Source: Legionella sp. (lineage in GTDB: Bacteria; Pseudomonadota; Gammaproteobacteria; Legionellales; Legionellaceae). From it: a stretch of DNA of 33,412 nucleotides. The notes beneath the pieces are model-generated. The model was not told the DNA's origin, ran no database searches, and saw nothing but the letters and a program-made list of their open reading frames with translations. Position numbers and translations under genes: made by a program. The DNA lies in assembly GCA_024636645.1 (NCBI GenBank), contig JAGXGR010000012.1, forward strand, positions 1-33,412. The letters run 5' to 3'. Shown piece by piece: positions 17,898 through 28,084 of this stretch. The stretch's first letter is position 1. Every line of letters starts with the position of its first letter.

Positions 17898-18098
17898 ATG
17901 AATATCTTAATAGATAATGACCTCGAAAATATCGTAGGAGGCAATGGCCCTTGTATGGCCAATGATCGACAGGAAAATGTTACATTCCAAGACAACCAAC
18001 AAGGTAATTTGACTTATATTTTTGTCCCTAATGGCACAAGAAAAGATATTGATAGGGATTTATGTTTAGATATAGGTGACCCAAACTGGAATAAATGA
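17898..18098 (+). CDS. Double-glycine leader peptide (putative bacteriocin/exported peptide precursor), two-Cys core
   Basis: MNILIDNDLENIVGG|NGPCMANDRQ…; RBS aaggag 6 nt before ATG; adjacent to C39-peptidase ABC exporter; terminator-like hairpin downstream. Confidence 0.8.
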   Translation: MNILIDNDLENIVGGNGPCMANDRQENVTFQDNQQGNLTYIFVPNGTRKDIDRDLCLDIGDPNWNK

Positions 18099-18106
18099 TT
18101 CAATCG

Positions 18107-18144
18107 GTCATCTTAGATTAGTTCTGAGATGACTTTAATTTTTT
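18107..18144 (+). terminator. Rho-independent terminator-like hairpin after GG peptide 1
   Basis: gtcatcttaga…tctgagatgac stem followed by tttaatttttt. Confidence 0.7.
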
Positions 18145-18226
18145 AAAACTTTTGTTTCAAAATTTGTAATTAATCTGAATTATAAAAATCATATTATCCA
18201 AGGCCTCTGAGAATATAATTTTTTTC

Positions 18227-20347
18227 TTACAACTTATACAGCGTTTTATAAAAACCATTCTTTGACAATAGCTGGTTATGCGTACCTTCCTCCAGGATTT
18301 GGCCTTTCTCTAGTACAACGATATGATCAAAGTCTTTTATCGCCTCGATACGATGGGTGATCACTATCAATGTGATTCCAGAACGCTTCAGGCGATCTAT
18401 CAGTTCTTTTTCCAGTGGCATATCCAGATTAGCAGTGGCTTCATCCAATATCAGAATGGAAGGCTTTTTAACCAGGGATCGAGTGACTTCAATTCTTTGT
18501 TTTTGTCCTCCGCTGAGATTTTTTCCTCGTTCTTCAATGTAAGTCTCAAGACCGCCGCGTCCTGTTAAAAATTCATCAAGCTTCGTATATTGCATGGCGT
18601 CCAAGAGGTCACTGTCAGGAATGGATTTATCCCATAATGTCAGGTTTTCACGTAAACTGCCTTCAAAAAGAAAGATATCCTGATCAACATAAGCCAGTGT
18701 TTTGGCTCTTTGTTCCGCAGTCATTTGCTCAATAGGCACGCCGCTTATGCGTATCTCACCAGACCAGGGCTGAAACAAACCGGCCATTAACTTTACCAAG
18801 GTTGATTTACCACAACCCGTTTTGCCGATAATTGCTATTTTTTGACCATCTTTTACCTTGAGATTGATTCCTTTTATCAGCGGAGGTTCCAGAATCGAAT
18901 AACCAAAGGTCAATTCCCGGATATTAACACTGCCTTCAATGTCTTTTACCGTTTGTGTTTCATGTGTTTCTTGTTCAGGATAATTATAGATATCATCAAC
19001 CCTCATGATATCACCACGAATCTGTTGTAAACTTTGACCTACACCCAGTAAATTCAATATGGGTTGATTGAAATTAACCAATAAAGCCTGAAAGGCAACC
19101 AGTGTACCTACTGTTAATTGTCCCTGCATAATAAGATAGCTTCCAAGAATGAGTATGATGACAGACGACAAACCATTCAGGGTTTTAGGAATAATTAATA
19201 ATAATTGGCTGTAAGCCGCCATGCTCTGTTGAATATTAATAATATTGGCATGGAATCCCGTCCAGTGTTTGAAAAAATCATCTTCCGACGCACTGGCTTT
19301 TATCGTTTCAATACTGTTTAAACCTGCCATCTCATACCCTCGAAGCCTGCCGGATTGCTGCAAGAAATTACGACTCATATCAGCAATTTTTTTAGAAACG
19401 AAATAAAATAAACTTAAATTTGCAAAGGAAAATAACAATGCAACCAGTGTTAAAGGCCAGCTGATGGCAAATAAGATCAACACAAAGAATACCATTGAAA
19501 ATAAACTGACAACGCTGCCTGTAATTTCCGAGCTTAATAGAGAAGCAATACGATCATTGGCATTAATTCTGTCTAAAATGTCACCGGCAAAGCGCTGATA
19601 GAAGAATTGAATGGGTAAATGCAGGAGGTGCCAGACAAATTGCGAACTCATTGACAGCAACATTTTCATCTGCAAGCGCAATAAAAAGCGATTTTGAAGG
19701 TAGACCAAAAGGGTTTGTAAGACGCCGACGAGCAACATCCCAATCACCAGAGGACCAAACCAGCCTTGCATCTCGCGTATGAGAATATCATCTATAAATA
19801 TTTTCGAAAACCCCGGAATGACGACACCGGGTATGATCAGAAAAAGACTGATTAAAGTGATAAAAACCACCGCTGAATAATTGCTTTTCAAGCGTCGCTT
19901 AAGTGGGCCCAAAAGACCCGGAGGCCGGCCGCCTTTTTCAAAAGACGGTCCTGGTCTTAAAATCAGCAGCACGCCTGTGAATCCTTTATCAAACTCAGAG
20001 GCACTGATAGTGCGTGGTCCGGTTGCAGGATCATTAATATAGACCTTGTCTTTAGCAAAACCTTCAACCACAATGAAGTGGTTAAACTGCCAGAATACAA
20101 TAAATGGCGCGTCCACGGTTTTAAGGGATGCCAGATCAGCCTTGGCCCCTTGAGCCTCCATGCCATAGTTTCTTGCGGCTTTAAGCATGTTGATAGCTTT
20201 TGATCCATCTCTTGATACACCGCAGGCGATTCGCAATTTCTCTAGCGGTACAAATTTGCCGTAATAACCTAAAATGATGCCAAGAGCCGCTGCGCCGCAT
20301 TCCAGGGCTTCCATTTGCAACAGAGTAGGTGTTTTTACTCGTCTCAT
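18227..20347 (-). CDS. NHLM-type bacteriocin ABC transporter, C39 peptidase/permease/ATP-binding
   Basis: N-terminal C39: LLQMEALECGAAALGIILGYYG (Cys), FNHFIVVEG (His), YINDPATG (Asp); GKTGCGKST, LSGGQKQR, ILILDEATA. Confidence 0.93.
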   Translation of the reverse strand: MRRVKTPTLLQMEALECGAAALGIILGYYGKFVPLEKLRIACGVSRDGSKAINMLKAARNYGMEAQGAKADLASLKTVDAPFIVFWQFNHFIVVEGFAKDKVYINDPATGPRTISASEFDKGFTGVLLILRPGPSFEKGGRPPGLLGPLKRRLKSNYSAVVFITLISLFLIIPGVVIPGFSKIFIDDILIREMQGWFGPLVIGMLLVGVLQTLLVYLQNRFLLRLQMKMLLSMSSQFVWHLLHLPIQFFYQRFAGDILDRINANDRIASLLSSEITGSVVSLFSMVFFVLILFAISWPLTLVALLFSFANLSLFYFVSKKIADMSRNFLQQSGRLRGYEMAGLNSIETIKASASEDDFFKHWTGFHANIINIQQSMAAYSQLLLIIPKTLNGLSSVIILILGSYLIMQGQLTVGTLVAFQALLVNFNQPILNLLGVGQSLQQIRGDIMRVDDIYNYPEQETHETQTVKDIEGSVNIRELTFGYSILEPPLIKGINLKVKDGQKIAIIGKTGCGKSTLVKLMAGLFQPWSGEIRISGVPIEQMTAEQRAKTLAYVDQDIFLFEGSLRENLTLWDKSIPDSDLLDAMQYTKLDEFLTGRGGLETYIEERGKNLSGGQKQRIEVTRSLVKKPSILILDEATANLDMPLEKELIDRLKRSGITLIVITHRIEAIKDFDHIVVLEKGQILEEGTHNQLLSKNGFYKTLYKL

Positions 20348-20348
20348 G

Positions 20349-21623
20349 TTAATAACCTATTCCGGTTGCTTTTTTCAGAGTAGGAATAATCAAACTGACA
20401 GGACGTTGTTCTCTAATAATAATACCAGCGGATACCAGCGTTCCTGCTGAAATGCTTGTCTCGGGGCCGCTTGATGACGTCCATGCAAAGCCACTGTAAG
20501 TGTCTTCATCTTTTTTCAAACTGACACGAACCGCTATGACCGCTCCTTTTTCAAGAAAGCGCTCTACAAGGCTTGGATTTTGCAAGGTAGCCAAAATATC
20601 TTTTTTGGTACTGGGGAAACTGGCAACGGCAATCACCTCACCTTTGATGCTGCCGTACTCCTCTTTTTTAATGTTGGTAGGAGAAACAAGTGCTTTCATG
20701 CCTTTTTTTACCAATTTTCCGTCTTTTGCGGGAATATAAATAACGGCATCAAGGCTTTGCGTTTTGCTGCTGATGGTCGCTACCACATCCCCTCCCTCCA
20801 GTTTCTGACCAATCGACACTTGAATATTCGTTACAATGCCAGTGGCTGGGCTATAGACTTCTTGGGCGGCATTGAGTTTTGCCTTAAGAGAATTCACCTC
20901 ATATTCTTGTTCAAACGTTTTTAATTGTAACTGATGTATTCGTTCCTCCCACTTGGAAATAAATCCTTGCAGGTTGATTTTATTTTGTGTGATGGCTTCC
21001 TTAGTTCTTTCAATTTCTTTCACCACTTGATGATAATCTTTTAAGGTAATGGCAAGATCCAGCCGTGACATAATACCTTTTTTAAACGATCTTTCTTTGA
21101 TCTCCAATAATTTCTTTGTTTCTTTGAGATTTTGAGTTTCTGATACCAGGATATTGTCCAGGGTTTTATTTTGTTGATTAATAAATTGACGTTGTTGTTT
21201 GATTTTCTCTGCGGCTTGTAATTTTAGTTCTTGATACTCGCTTTCAAGTTTTTTGAGATAACGTTGTGCATTATTTAATTGTTTTTTTATATCAGGGATT
21301 TCCAATTGCGCTAGTATCTGGCCTTTTTCAACACGGTCACCGGGGCTAACATGAATACTGGTCAAACGCGTGGCGCCCTCTGGCGCTACTGCATTGTATA
21401 AAGCGCCTTTTTCGGCAATCAAAAGCCCTTCCCCTTCAGCCAGTATTGGAATCCGGCCTAAAAAAGCCCAAGCGATAGCAGTAATGATAACGATAGCCAA
21501 TACCACCAGTAAAACCCAGAATTTGCGTGGAACAATATTAATCATTTCATCAATTTTCTGCGTCGTAACGGCATGTTCCAATGCTTTTTTTCTAAATAAA
21601 TCATCCTTCGGTTTCTGAGCCAT
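20349..21623 (-). CDS. HlyD-family adaptor of NHLM-type bacteriocin secretion system
   Basis: Single N-terminal TM, long coiled coil, C-terminal barrel-like segment; between the two ABC genes with overlapping or abutting reading frames. Confidence 0.88.
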   Translation of the reverse strand: MAQKPKDDLFRKKALEHAVTTQKIDEMINIVPRKFWVLLVVLAIVIITAIAWAFLGRIPILAEGEGLLIAEKGALYNAVAPEGATRLTSIHVSPGDRVEKGQILAQLEIPDIKKQLNNAQRYLKKLESEYQELKLQAAEKIKQQRQFINQQNKTLDNILVSETQNLKETKKLLEIKERSFKKGIMSRLDLAITLKDYHQVVKEIERTKEAITQNKINLQGFISKWEERIHQLQLKTFEQEYEVNSLKAKLNAAQEVYSPATGIVTNIQVSIGQKLEGGDVVATISSKTQSLDAVIYIPAKDGKLVKKGMKALVSPTNIKKEEYGSIKGEVIAVASFPSTKKDILATLQNPSLVERFLEKGAVIAVRVSLKKDEDTYSGFAWTSSSGPETSISAGTLVSAGIIIREQRPVSLIIPTLKKATGIGY

Positions 21624-23703
21624 CGTTAAGTATAGTCCTTATATTGAGGTCTTTGATATTGATGATCTGATCCGCTGTTTTAATGCTATCTGGCTTGTGG
21701 GTACTAATAATCTGGGTCATGTTTAATTTTGCCAAATTATTTTCTATATGTTCAGAGGTCATTTTGTCTAAAGCGCTTGTTGCCTCATCCAGAATAAGTA
21801 TAGCAGGATCTTTGCTCAAAGCCCTTGCCAATAGTATCCTTTGTCTTTGTCCCATGGATAATGTCCGGCCATTCTCCATCACCAGAGTATGTAATCCCAT
21901 GGGCATCTCTTCAATCTCTGACCTGAGTGCCACAATATCTAATAAATCCCATACTTTCTCAATCGGAATGGCTTTTGCCCCCTGAATATTGTCTAGAATA
22001 GAACCGGGAAATAACAAGGTATCTTGCAGTACAACACCGATTTGTTGCCTTAACTTGCTTAAGTTCAAAGTTTGCAAGTCAAAATCATCAAAATAAATGT
22101 GACCCGAGTCCAGTTTTTCAAAACCAAGCAACAAACTGAATAAGGTCGATTTCCCTGAGCCCGAGGCACCCGTAATAACCACTTTACTTCCAGGCTTGAT
22201 GTTTATGCTGAGATCTTTAAATACCATAGGTAAATCTTCATGGTACTTAAATCCAACATGAACGATATCAATTTTCCCAGTCAATGGGGGGGGAGCAAAA
22301 CCTTGCTGGCTATATTCAGGCGTGGTTTCAAAAATGGGCTTTGCCCTCTCATATAGAGGTATAACCCGTAAAACGGCGGCAACCGTTGCAATCAAGGAAA
22401 AAATAGCTATCATAAACTGTGCAAAAGCGGCATTAAAAATAATAAAAGTACCGAATGACATCGTATCGCGTTGCATAAATACCAAAGTAAATAATAAAGT
22501 TGTGGCGATGACATTAAAAAAGGTGGTAAAGCTCGTTAAATTGACCATGATTTTGCCGCTTTTGAACTGGTTTGTCATTTTAGATGAAAATATATCAGAC
22601 CAATATTCAAAAGCCTTTCCCAAGCTGTTATTAATCTTTAGCTTACTGAGGCTATTTAACATTTGCCATGAAAAACCGCTAAGCGCGCCATGAAAATGCA
22701 ATGACTTGCGTAAATAATATATCTGTCTGATGTAGTTCACAATTGACACCAACATAATAAAAAAGACCAGGGCCAGCATGCTCCACGCCAGAGAGGGAGC
22801 GATATAAAAAAGTAAAATAAAGCTTAATACAGACATTAATCCGCTGATAAAGCTCACCATAACCGAGCTTGAAATTTCTTGTTGAATCTGATTAACCACA
22901 CCAGCCCGCATCACTAAATCACCTGTGCTGAACCGTCTGAAAAAGCGTAGTGGAAGCCGGACAATCCTGTCCCAGACCGAGGCTTGTAATTCCGCGTTAA
23001 TCTTAAGTCGTATGCGTATGCTGGCAATGACGAGATTGATATTCAACAAACTGATAATCAAAACATTCACCGTCAGGACGATAGCAAATTGCGTCAGCAA
23101 GCTGATGGAGGCATTGGGTATGACAGCATCAAAAATGATACCCGTAGCGATGGGAATGAGTAATCCTAACAGTGAGATAATGCCCTGCAATAAAAAAATG
23201 CTTAAGAACTCCGGTGTCAGACCCTGTCTGGCGAAATGAAAAACAGCTTTCCAGTCCATCGGGGTATCAGCTAACGTCCGATAAAAGACATACCCTGTAT
23301 CCAGAAATAGATCCAGTTCTTTTCGATTTACTTTTTGTTTGATATTTAATGCAGGAACGTATAACAAATACTTATCGCCTCGACCCGGAATAAGTGCGGC
23401 AATATCTCCGGTTTCTTTATAAAAACACAGTAAAGGCCCATGATCATATTGATATAATTGTTTGTCATGCATCTTTACTTTTCGAAAACGCAGTTTATTA
23501 TTTTCACAGATAGCCGCCAAATGATCATCAATAGAATCTTCCTCTTTTAATTCAACTGGTTTGAGGGATTCAATATGCAAAGATTGCAAAATTTTTTTAC
23601 AACAGAACCAAAGATCACTGCTTGTACCTGTTATTTCTGCCTCAGAGTCAAGAACAACGGCTATATTATGGAGGGCGGTATCAGGTATAGGTTCTGTTGT
23701 CAT
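21601..23703 (-). CDS. NHLM-type bacteriocin ABC transporter, ATP-binding subunit lacking C39 Cys
   Basis: TM domain plus GASGSGKST, LSMGQRQR, ILILDEATSALD; about 150-aa N-terminal domain without C39 motif; aaagga RBS before ATG 23703. Confidence 0.88.
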   Translation of the reverse strand: MTTEPIPDTALHNIAVVLDSEAEITGTSSDLWFCCKKILQSLHIESLKPVELKEEDSIDDHLAAICENNKLRFRKVKMHDKQLYQYDHGPLLCFYKETGDIAALIPGRGDKYLLYVPALNIKQKVNRKELDLFLDTGYVFYRTLADTPMDWKAVFHFARQGLTPEFLSIFLLQGIISLLGLLIPIATGIIFDAVIPNASISLLTQFAIVLTVNVLIISLLNINLVIASIRIRLKINAELQASVWDRIVRLPLRFFRRFSTGDLVMRAGVVNQIQQEISSSVMVSFISGLMSVLSFILLFYIAPSLAWSMLALVFFIMLVSIVNYIRQIYYLRKSLHFHGALSGFSWQMLNSLSKLKINNSLGKAFEYWSDIFSSKMTNQFKSGKIMVNLTSFTTFFNVIATTLLFTLVFMQRDTMSFGTFIIFNAAFAQFMIAIFSLIATVAAVLRVIPLYERAKPIFETTPEYSQQGFAPPPLTGKIDIVHVGFKYHEDLPMVFKDLSINIKPGSKVVITGASGSGKSTLFSLLLGFEKLDSGHIYFDDFDLQTLNLSKLRQQIGVVLQDTLLFPGSILDNIQGAKAIPIEKVWDLLDIVALRSEIEEMPMGLHTLVMENGRTLSMGQRQRILLARALSKDPAILILDEATSALDKMTSEHIENNLAKLNMTQIISTHKPDSIKTADQIINIKDLNIRTILNDGSETEG

Positions 23704-23933
23704 GAACAATGTCCTTTATATAATGTTCATTTTTGACTTGGTATGCTGCAACGGCCCAATCATGTTACAACTTCTGAGTTTGGATGTAGGCGCTAAGATT
23801 AACATAACAATATGTGTATTTTTAAATTATTATATGTATTTATTTTAAAAAAAATTAAATCTAAGATATACAATAGTAATAGCAGCTAGTGTTATATCAG
23901 TCAATTTTTTCAGTGATGTAAGATAAATTAAAA

Positions 23934-23958
23934 GGTGTAAGCTAAATTAGCTTACACC
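23934..23958 (-). terminator. Rho-independent terminator for GG peptide 2
   Basis: Perfect 12-bp stem ggtgtaagctaa/ttagcttacacc followed on the minus strand by ttttaattt; 10 nt after the peptide stop. Confidence 0.75.
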
Positions 23959-23968
23959 AGTTTTATAA

Positions 23969-24115
23969 TTAATATTCTTCTCGTCTCCCTCCATCAGGAA
24001 TTTCTTGGAGCATACCAACGTTATCACGTCTAATATATGAATACTCTCCTACTAACTCTCCTACAGTTAGTCCACCTACAATCTCTTCAATTTCAACATC
24101 ATCTAAATATTTCAT
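23969..24115 (-). CDS. Double-glycine leader peptide 2 (48 aa; putative exported peptide precursor)
   Basis: MKYLDDVEIEEIVGG|LTVGELVGEYSYIRRDNVGMLQEIPDGGRREEY; gagag RBS; immediately upstream of the exporter operon. Confidence 0.8.
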   Translation of the reverse strand: MKYLDDVEIEEIVGGLTVGELVGEYSYIRRDNVGMLQEIPDGGRREEY

Positions 24116-24139
24116 CTTTGCTCTCCGTCTGTTATATTT

Positions 24140-24169
24140 ACAATACAAGTGTGGTGCATTTTTGAACAA
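24140..24169 (-). promoter_or_regulatory. Possible sigma70 promoter for GG peptide 2 (-35 TTGTTC, 18 nt, -10 TATTGT)
   Basis: Visual match only; weak consensus. Confidence 0.3.
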
Positions 24170-24284
24170 AGTCAAATTATTGTGTCAATAAACAGGCAAT
24201 ATATAAAAAATATTCGCAGATTATGAAATATAGAAGAAGTAGCTTGAATTAGTATTTGCCGATATCATTTCACCTTCCGTATTG

Positions 24285-24500
24285 GTTACCGGGAAGAAGC
24301 GAAGCGTATTAGGGGGATCTCGACGGTAAACGAAGAAATAAAGTGCCTGAATGTCCATCACAATCCCGGATTACGACGGCACCTCCACCGGGCTACGGAT
24401 GATTTGTAAAGGAGCGATAGCGTATTACGGGAACACAACACCAATCGAAGAAAATGAAGCGCCTGAATAACCCTCCCACTCCCGGATTACGAATAACCAC
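24285..24500. repeat. REP-type repeat array related to the 13.5 kb and 17.4 kb copies
   Basis: agaagcgaagcgtattaggggg, cccggattacgacggcacctccaccgggctacgg, ggagcgatagcgtattacgggaacac, cccggattacga. Confidence 0.8.
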
Positions 24501-25185
24501 CTGTAAAGAGCGACGCTGTAAAGGAGCTGCGCAGGTAAAAGCCTCTTGGCAGGGTTTTTATTCTCGCCCCGCTGCTGTCATAGGCATCGCATAAGGATTT
24601 TCCATTGGCGGCTTTCGGTCTGATTTGTAAATAGTCGCCATGACGAGCATCTATTTCTTCCAATTGCCCAAGGCTGATAAGGTTATTAAAATAGATCCAG
24701 TCGGCTTTTAAAATCTCTGCCTGTGTTTGATTTGGTGACCACAGAAAGCCTTGTCCGAGTCGTCTATGATGAAAAGGGATGTCTGTATCCCCTTCTATAG
24801 GAAACCACAGTATTTTTTTAAGTTTATTGAAACAGGTTGAGCTTTCCCATTGCTGCCTATGGAAATGAAGCAAGTTTATTGAGCAGATGAAAGTGGACTC
24901 TGCGGGCTTGCCACTCGGTCCCATCGGCAAGGTTTTAAGTTCAATACCCAGATGATGAAAATCAGGCAATGACCTATTGCCTGCTGTGGTGCCTAAAGCC
25001 AGTTCAATGGCCTGTCCTACCCAGCCTTTTCTTTGGGCAGGATTTTCAGGTATCAGCAAATCCAGACTGCTTGCCAGTTGAGAAAAGCTAAAGCCTGCAA
25101 TTTGTTGACAGCTGAATATCAGTTCGGCTTCATTTTTCGGTGGCTTTTTTTTCAACAAGTCTTTCACGGCTTTCACTCTCTGCAA
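24487..25185 (-). CDS. mutH: DNA mismatch repair endonuclease MutH
   Basis: GWVGQAIELALGTTAGNRSLPDFHHLGIELKTLPM, LKKILWFPIEGD, LQIRPKAANGKSL, TLPRGFYLR. Confidence 0.95.
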   Translation of the reverse strand: MQRVKAVKDLLKKKPPKNEAELIFSCQQIAGFSFSQLASSLDLLIPENPAQRKGWVGQAIELALGTTAGNRSLPDFHHLGIELKTLPMGPSGKPAESTFICSINLLHFHRQQWESSTCFNKLKKILWFPIEGDTDIPFHHRRLGQGFLWSPNQTQAEILKADWIYFNNLISLGQLEEIDARHGDYLQIRPKAANGKSLCDAYDSSGARIKTLPRGFYLRSSFTASLFTGGYS

Positions 25186-28084
25186 ACTCTACATGAATCG
25201 GGGGAATGGGCGGTTTAATGCCGGCGGCTTTAAATTGGGCGGTAACCGCAAATAAAACTTTTGAGCGAATTTCAACGCGCGTGTGAAGCTCGATATTGAC
25301 AAAATACCTGACTTCAAATTCAATCAATGCTTCATCAATTTGTTTCAAAAAAACCTGCGCTGGCGGATCAGTTAAAATTTCCGCTGTAGTCGCCAGTACA
25401 TCAAGAATCAATTGCTGTACCATCAAAGGATCATCCGCCCTGCTGACTTTGATTGGAAACACGGTTCTGACCACACTGTCCTGGTGCGTCCAGTTTGTAA
25501 AAGGTTTGTTGAACGTTTCAGCATTTGGAATCAAGACCTCCATGTTATCCCAGGTCGATAAGCGCATGGAGCGTATGCCAATATGAGAGACACGCCCTTC
25601 GTACCCTTCAAGGGTTATCAAATCTCCTTCACGAACCGGTCGCTCAATCAGTAGCATCAACCCGCCAATGACATTACTGGCAAAGTCTCTCAGACCAAAC
25701 CCCATACCTACAGCAAGCCCGCCAAGAATCATAGACATGCCGCTGAAATCAAGGCCGAGAACCCTCAGGGCTATAAAGCTGCCTATCAAAATAACTGCAT
25801 ACTGCGAAAAAACCGAAAGACTGTTTCGAATGCCGGCATCTTTGGTGTTTCGATATAACCAACGGTAACAAAACTCTCTCGTCCATTTTGCAGCCCATAT
25901 AAAAATCGAAAATAACAGGGTGAATTCAGCAATACTTACCAAGGTAATATGAATACCTGACACGTTAATCAGAGGGTATAATGCAATGGCTTTCATTCGA
26001 TTAATGATGCTCTCATTGCTTATCCAGCCAAAAATATTAAATAAAATAAATATGCCACAGGACAACAACAAGATACGCAATATCTTATCCAGCGGCTTTA
26101 AAAGCACTTCTATCCACAGCCAGCCATTTCGTAAACTGGCAATCATCCATTCTGAAACCAACTCCAGTGCATCAAACAGCAAACCACGCACCAGTACATA
26201 GCCTGTCAGCATGATCAAGGTATAAGCCTGATATTTACTCATTGTCCAGGCCAGATTAATATACCCCAGCAGGCCGATCACAGCGGTCGTGAACAGCGTT
26301 AAAGGCAGCAACAGAACCAAGATGCTTACCGCATTTCTGACATAGCGTTTTTTGGAGATTAAATAGGGCTCCAGCAAATGAGGAAGCACATCCCGGCTAC
26401 GCCAGGTGACAAGCGATATAGCAAGTATAAAGAGCATAAACAATCGATTGAATATATCCTGAACGATAATCGCCATATGCAATTGATGGCTTGTAATCAT
26501 CAAGGCCGTCACCCAACCGCCTGATAACAACAGCCATTTTAAACGGTAATACAGTTTGACATCTTTACCCGATGAATCGCTGATGCTTTCCAGTAAGGAT
26601 AATTTGGCGATGATGATTAAACTTCGGAAGGTTAACCAGATACAGAAAATATTAACAATCAAGCGATAATTAGTATAAGGGATTTGATTAATTGTCAAAG
26701 CCGCGATAAAGACTGACAATGCTGTCAGCTGAAACAAGTTGCGATTGACAAGGCTTAGCGCGCCATCATACAGATAACCTGTCAGTCTCAACCTTTCTTT
26801 ATTATGGGTTAGCAGGCGATTAAACAAGCGATGCAACAAGATAGAAAATATAGCCATCATCACGATTAAAGCCCATAAAAGACCCGCGGATACAGGCGTT
26901 TTCCAAGCATAATTATTTGTGAATTTCCATGCCAGTGCTTTAAAATAATTATAAAGCTGGCCCGGGGTTGCCGCAAGCTGGTTAAAGATTTCAGGGATAT
27001 TTTCGAAGCTGTAATTTGCGAACGTTTGCCTTGAAGCAAACATTTCCTTTTGTCTTTGTTGATAGGTATTCAAGCCAGTGCTTAACGCTTTTTTTTGTCC
27101 TTGTATGGCATTTTGTTTTTTGCTGATGGCTTGCTTTAATTGCTGGTACTGCTTTTTTAACAGCTTGTCAGACGCTAAATATGAAAACTTATTCAGTGAA
27201 GTGGATAAGTGTGCAAGCGTCCCTTCTACTTCTTCATACAAGGCAAGCGAATGCAGGTAGGTATTGATAACGCGGTTGAGAGCCAGAAGATTCTGATGTT
27301 GCAGGAAAAGGTATTCAGAAGTTAAAATTTTCCTTTGTGAGGCCAGCTCACTCAAATCCTGCTGATAAATAGTAATATTTTGATTATTAAGCCAGGCGCT
27401 TTCTTCAAGTACCAGCGCGGATTGCTTATCCTGATCAGGTTTTCCTTGTTGTTGAATATCAATATTTTTCTGATAAAGTTGATTCAGTGAATTACGCGTT
27501 TTTGCTTCCCGCTGGCTTATTTTTTTTAATTGCTGGTGCAGTTGGAACTTCACTTCCCACAGGTTTAACTGTTTTTTCTCATTCTGTAATACTTTCTTGT
27601 AAGCTTTGGCCATGGCAATGGTTTCATTGAGAAGTTCAACGGCTTTTTTATTGACCGTTTTTAATGTCTCAAGCCCGGACAATTTCTCTTGCGTATTCGT
27701 CAGGTTATTTTTAACCAGCGTTTGTTGCTGGATGTGCTTTATTTTTTGTTCGATATTGTTTTTTGACTTTATCTGGCTGGCAAGAAATTCATTAAGACTC
27801 TCCAGCTTTAAATCATTCAGCGTCTGTTTTCTTGTATTCTGGGCGATTCGCGTTTGTATATCAGATGGATGGGTGGGCGGACTCAGTAGAGCCGTTTCAT
27901 GCGCTTGCAGCGACAGATTTATCCTTTCCTGAGCAAGGTATTCAATCAGTTTGGAGGCATTGTCCTCTGTTTCGGCAAAGGACAATGGCGCTGCAAATAT
28001 AAACAGCAGCAGATAAAGAAAAAAGCACTGCCAAGCGACAAAGCCTTTAGGCAGTTTCTTTGGTTTTTTTAACAAGGGCTGCAA
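25130..28084 (-). CDS. Mechanosensitive channel, MscS family, large MscK/KefA-like with long periplasmic coiled-coil N-terminus
   Basis: Signal peptide, coiled coil, multiple TM, MscS core [40 protein letters not shown]. Confidence 0.93.
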   Translation of the reverse strand: MQPLLKKPKKLPKGFVAWQCFFLYLLLFIFAAPLSFAETEDNASKLIEYLAQERINLSLQAHETALLSPPTHPSDIQTRIAQNTRKQTLNDLKLESLNEFLASQIKSKNNIEQKIKHIQQQTLVKNNLTNTQEKLSGLETLKTVNKKAVELLNETIAMAKAYKKVLQNEKKQLNLWEVKFQLHQQLKKISQREAKTRNSLNQLYQKNIDIQQQGKPDQDKQSALVLEESAWLNNQNITIYQQDLSELASQRKILTSEYLFLQHQNLLALNRVINTYLHSLALYEEVEGTLAHLSTSLNKFSYLASDKLLKKQYQQLKQAISKKQNAIQGQKKALSTGLNTYQQRQKEMFASRQTFANYSFENIPEIFNQLAATPGQLYNYFKALAWKFTNNYAWKTPVSAGLLWALIVMMAIFSILLHRLFNRLLTHNKERLRLTGYLYDGALSLVNRNLFQLTALSVFIAALTINQIPYTNYRLIVNIFCIWLTFRSLIIIAKLSLLESISDSSGKDVKLYYRLKWLLLSGGWVTALMITSHQLHMAIIVQDIFNRLFMLFILAISLVTWRSRDVLPHLLEPYLISKKRYVRNAVSILVLLLPLTLFTTAVIGLLGYINLAWTMSKYQAYTLIMLTGYVLVRGLLFDALELVSEWMIASLRNGWLWIEVLLKPLDKILRILLLSCGIFILFNIFGWISNESIINRMKAIALYPLINVSGIHITLVSIAEFTLLFSIFIWAAKWTREFCYRWLYRNTKDAGIRNSLSVFSQYAVILIGSFIALRVLGLDFSGMSMILGGLAVGMGFGLRDFASNVIGGLMLLIERPVREGDLITLEGYEGRVSHIGIRSMRLSTWDNMEVLIPNAETFNKPFTNWTHQDSVVRTVFPIKVSRADDPLMVQQLILDVLATTAEILTDPPAQVFLKQIDEALIEFEVRYFVNIELHTRVEIRSKVLFAVTAQFKAAGIKPPIPPIHVEFAESESRERLVEKKATEK

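Noticed and set aside
17804-17995. 63-aa minus-strand ORF overlapping GG peptide 1
   Set aside because: Antisense to a better-supported ORF with strong RBS and leader motif
23561-23848. 95-aa plus-strand ORF upstream of the exporter operon
   Set aside because: Mostly antisense to the ABC gene N-terminus; no support as an immunity gene
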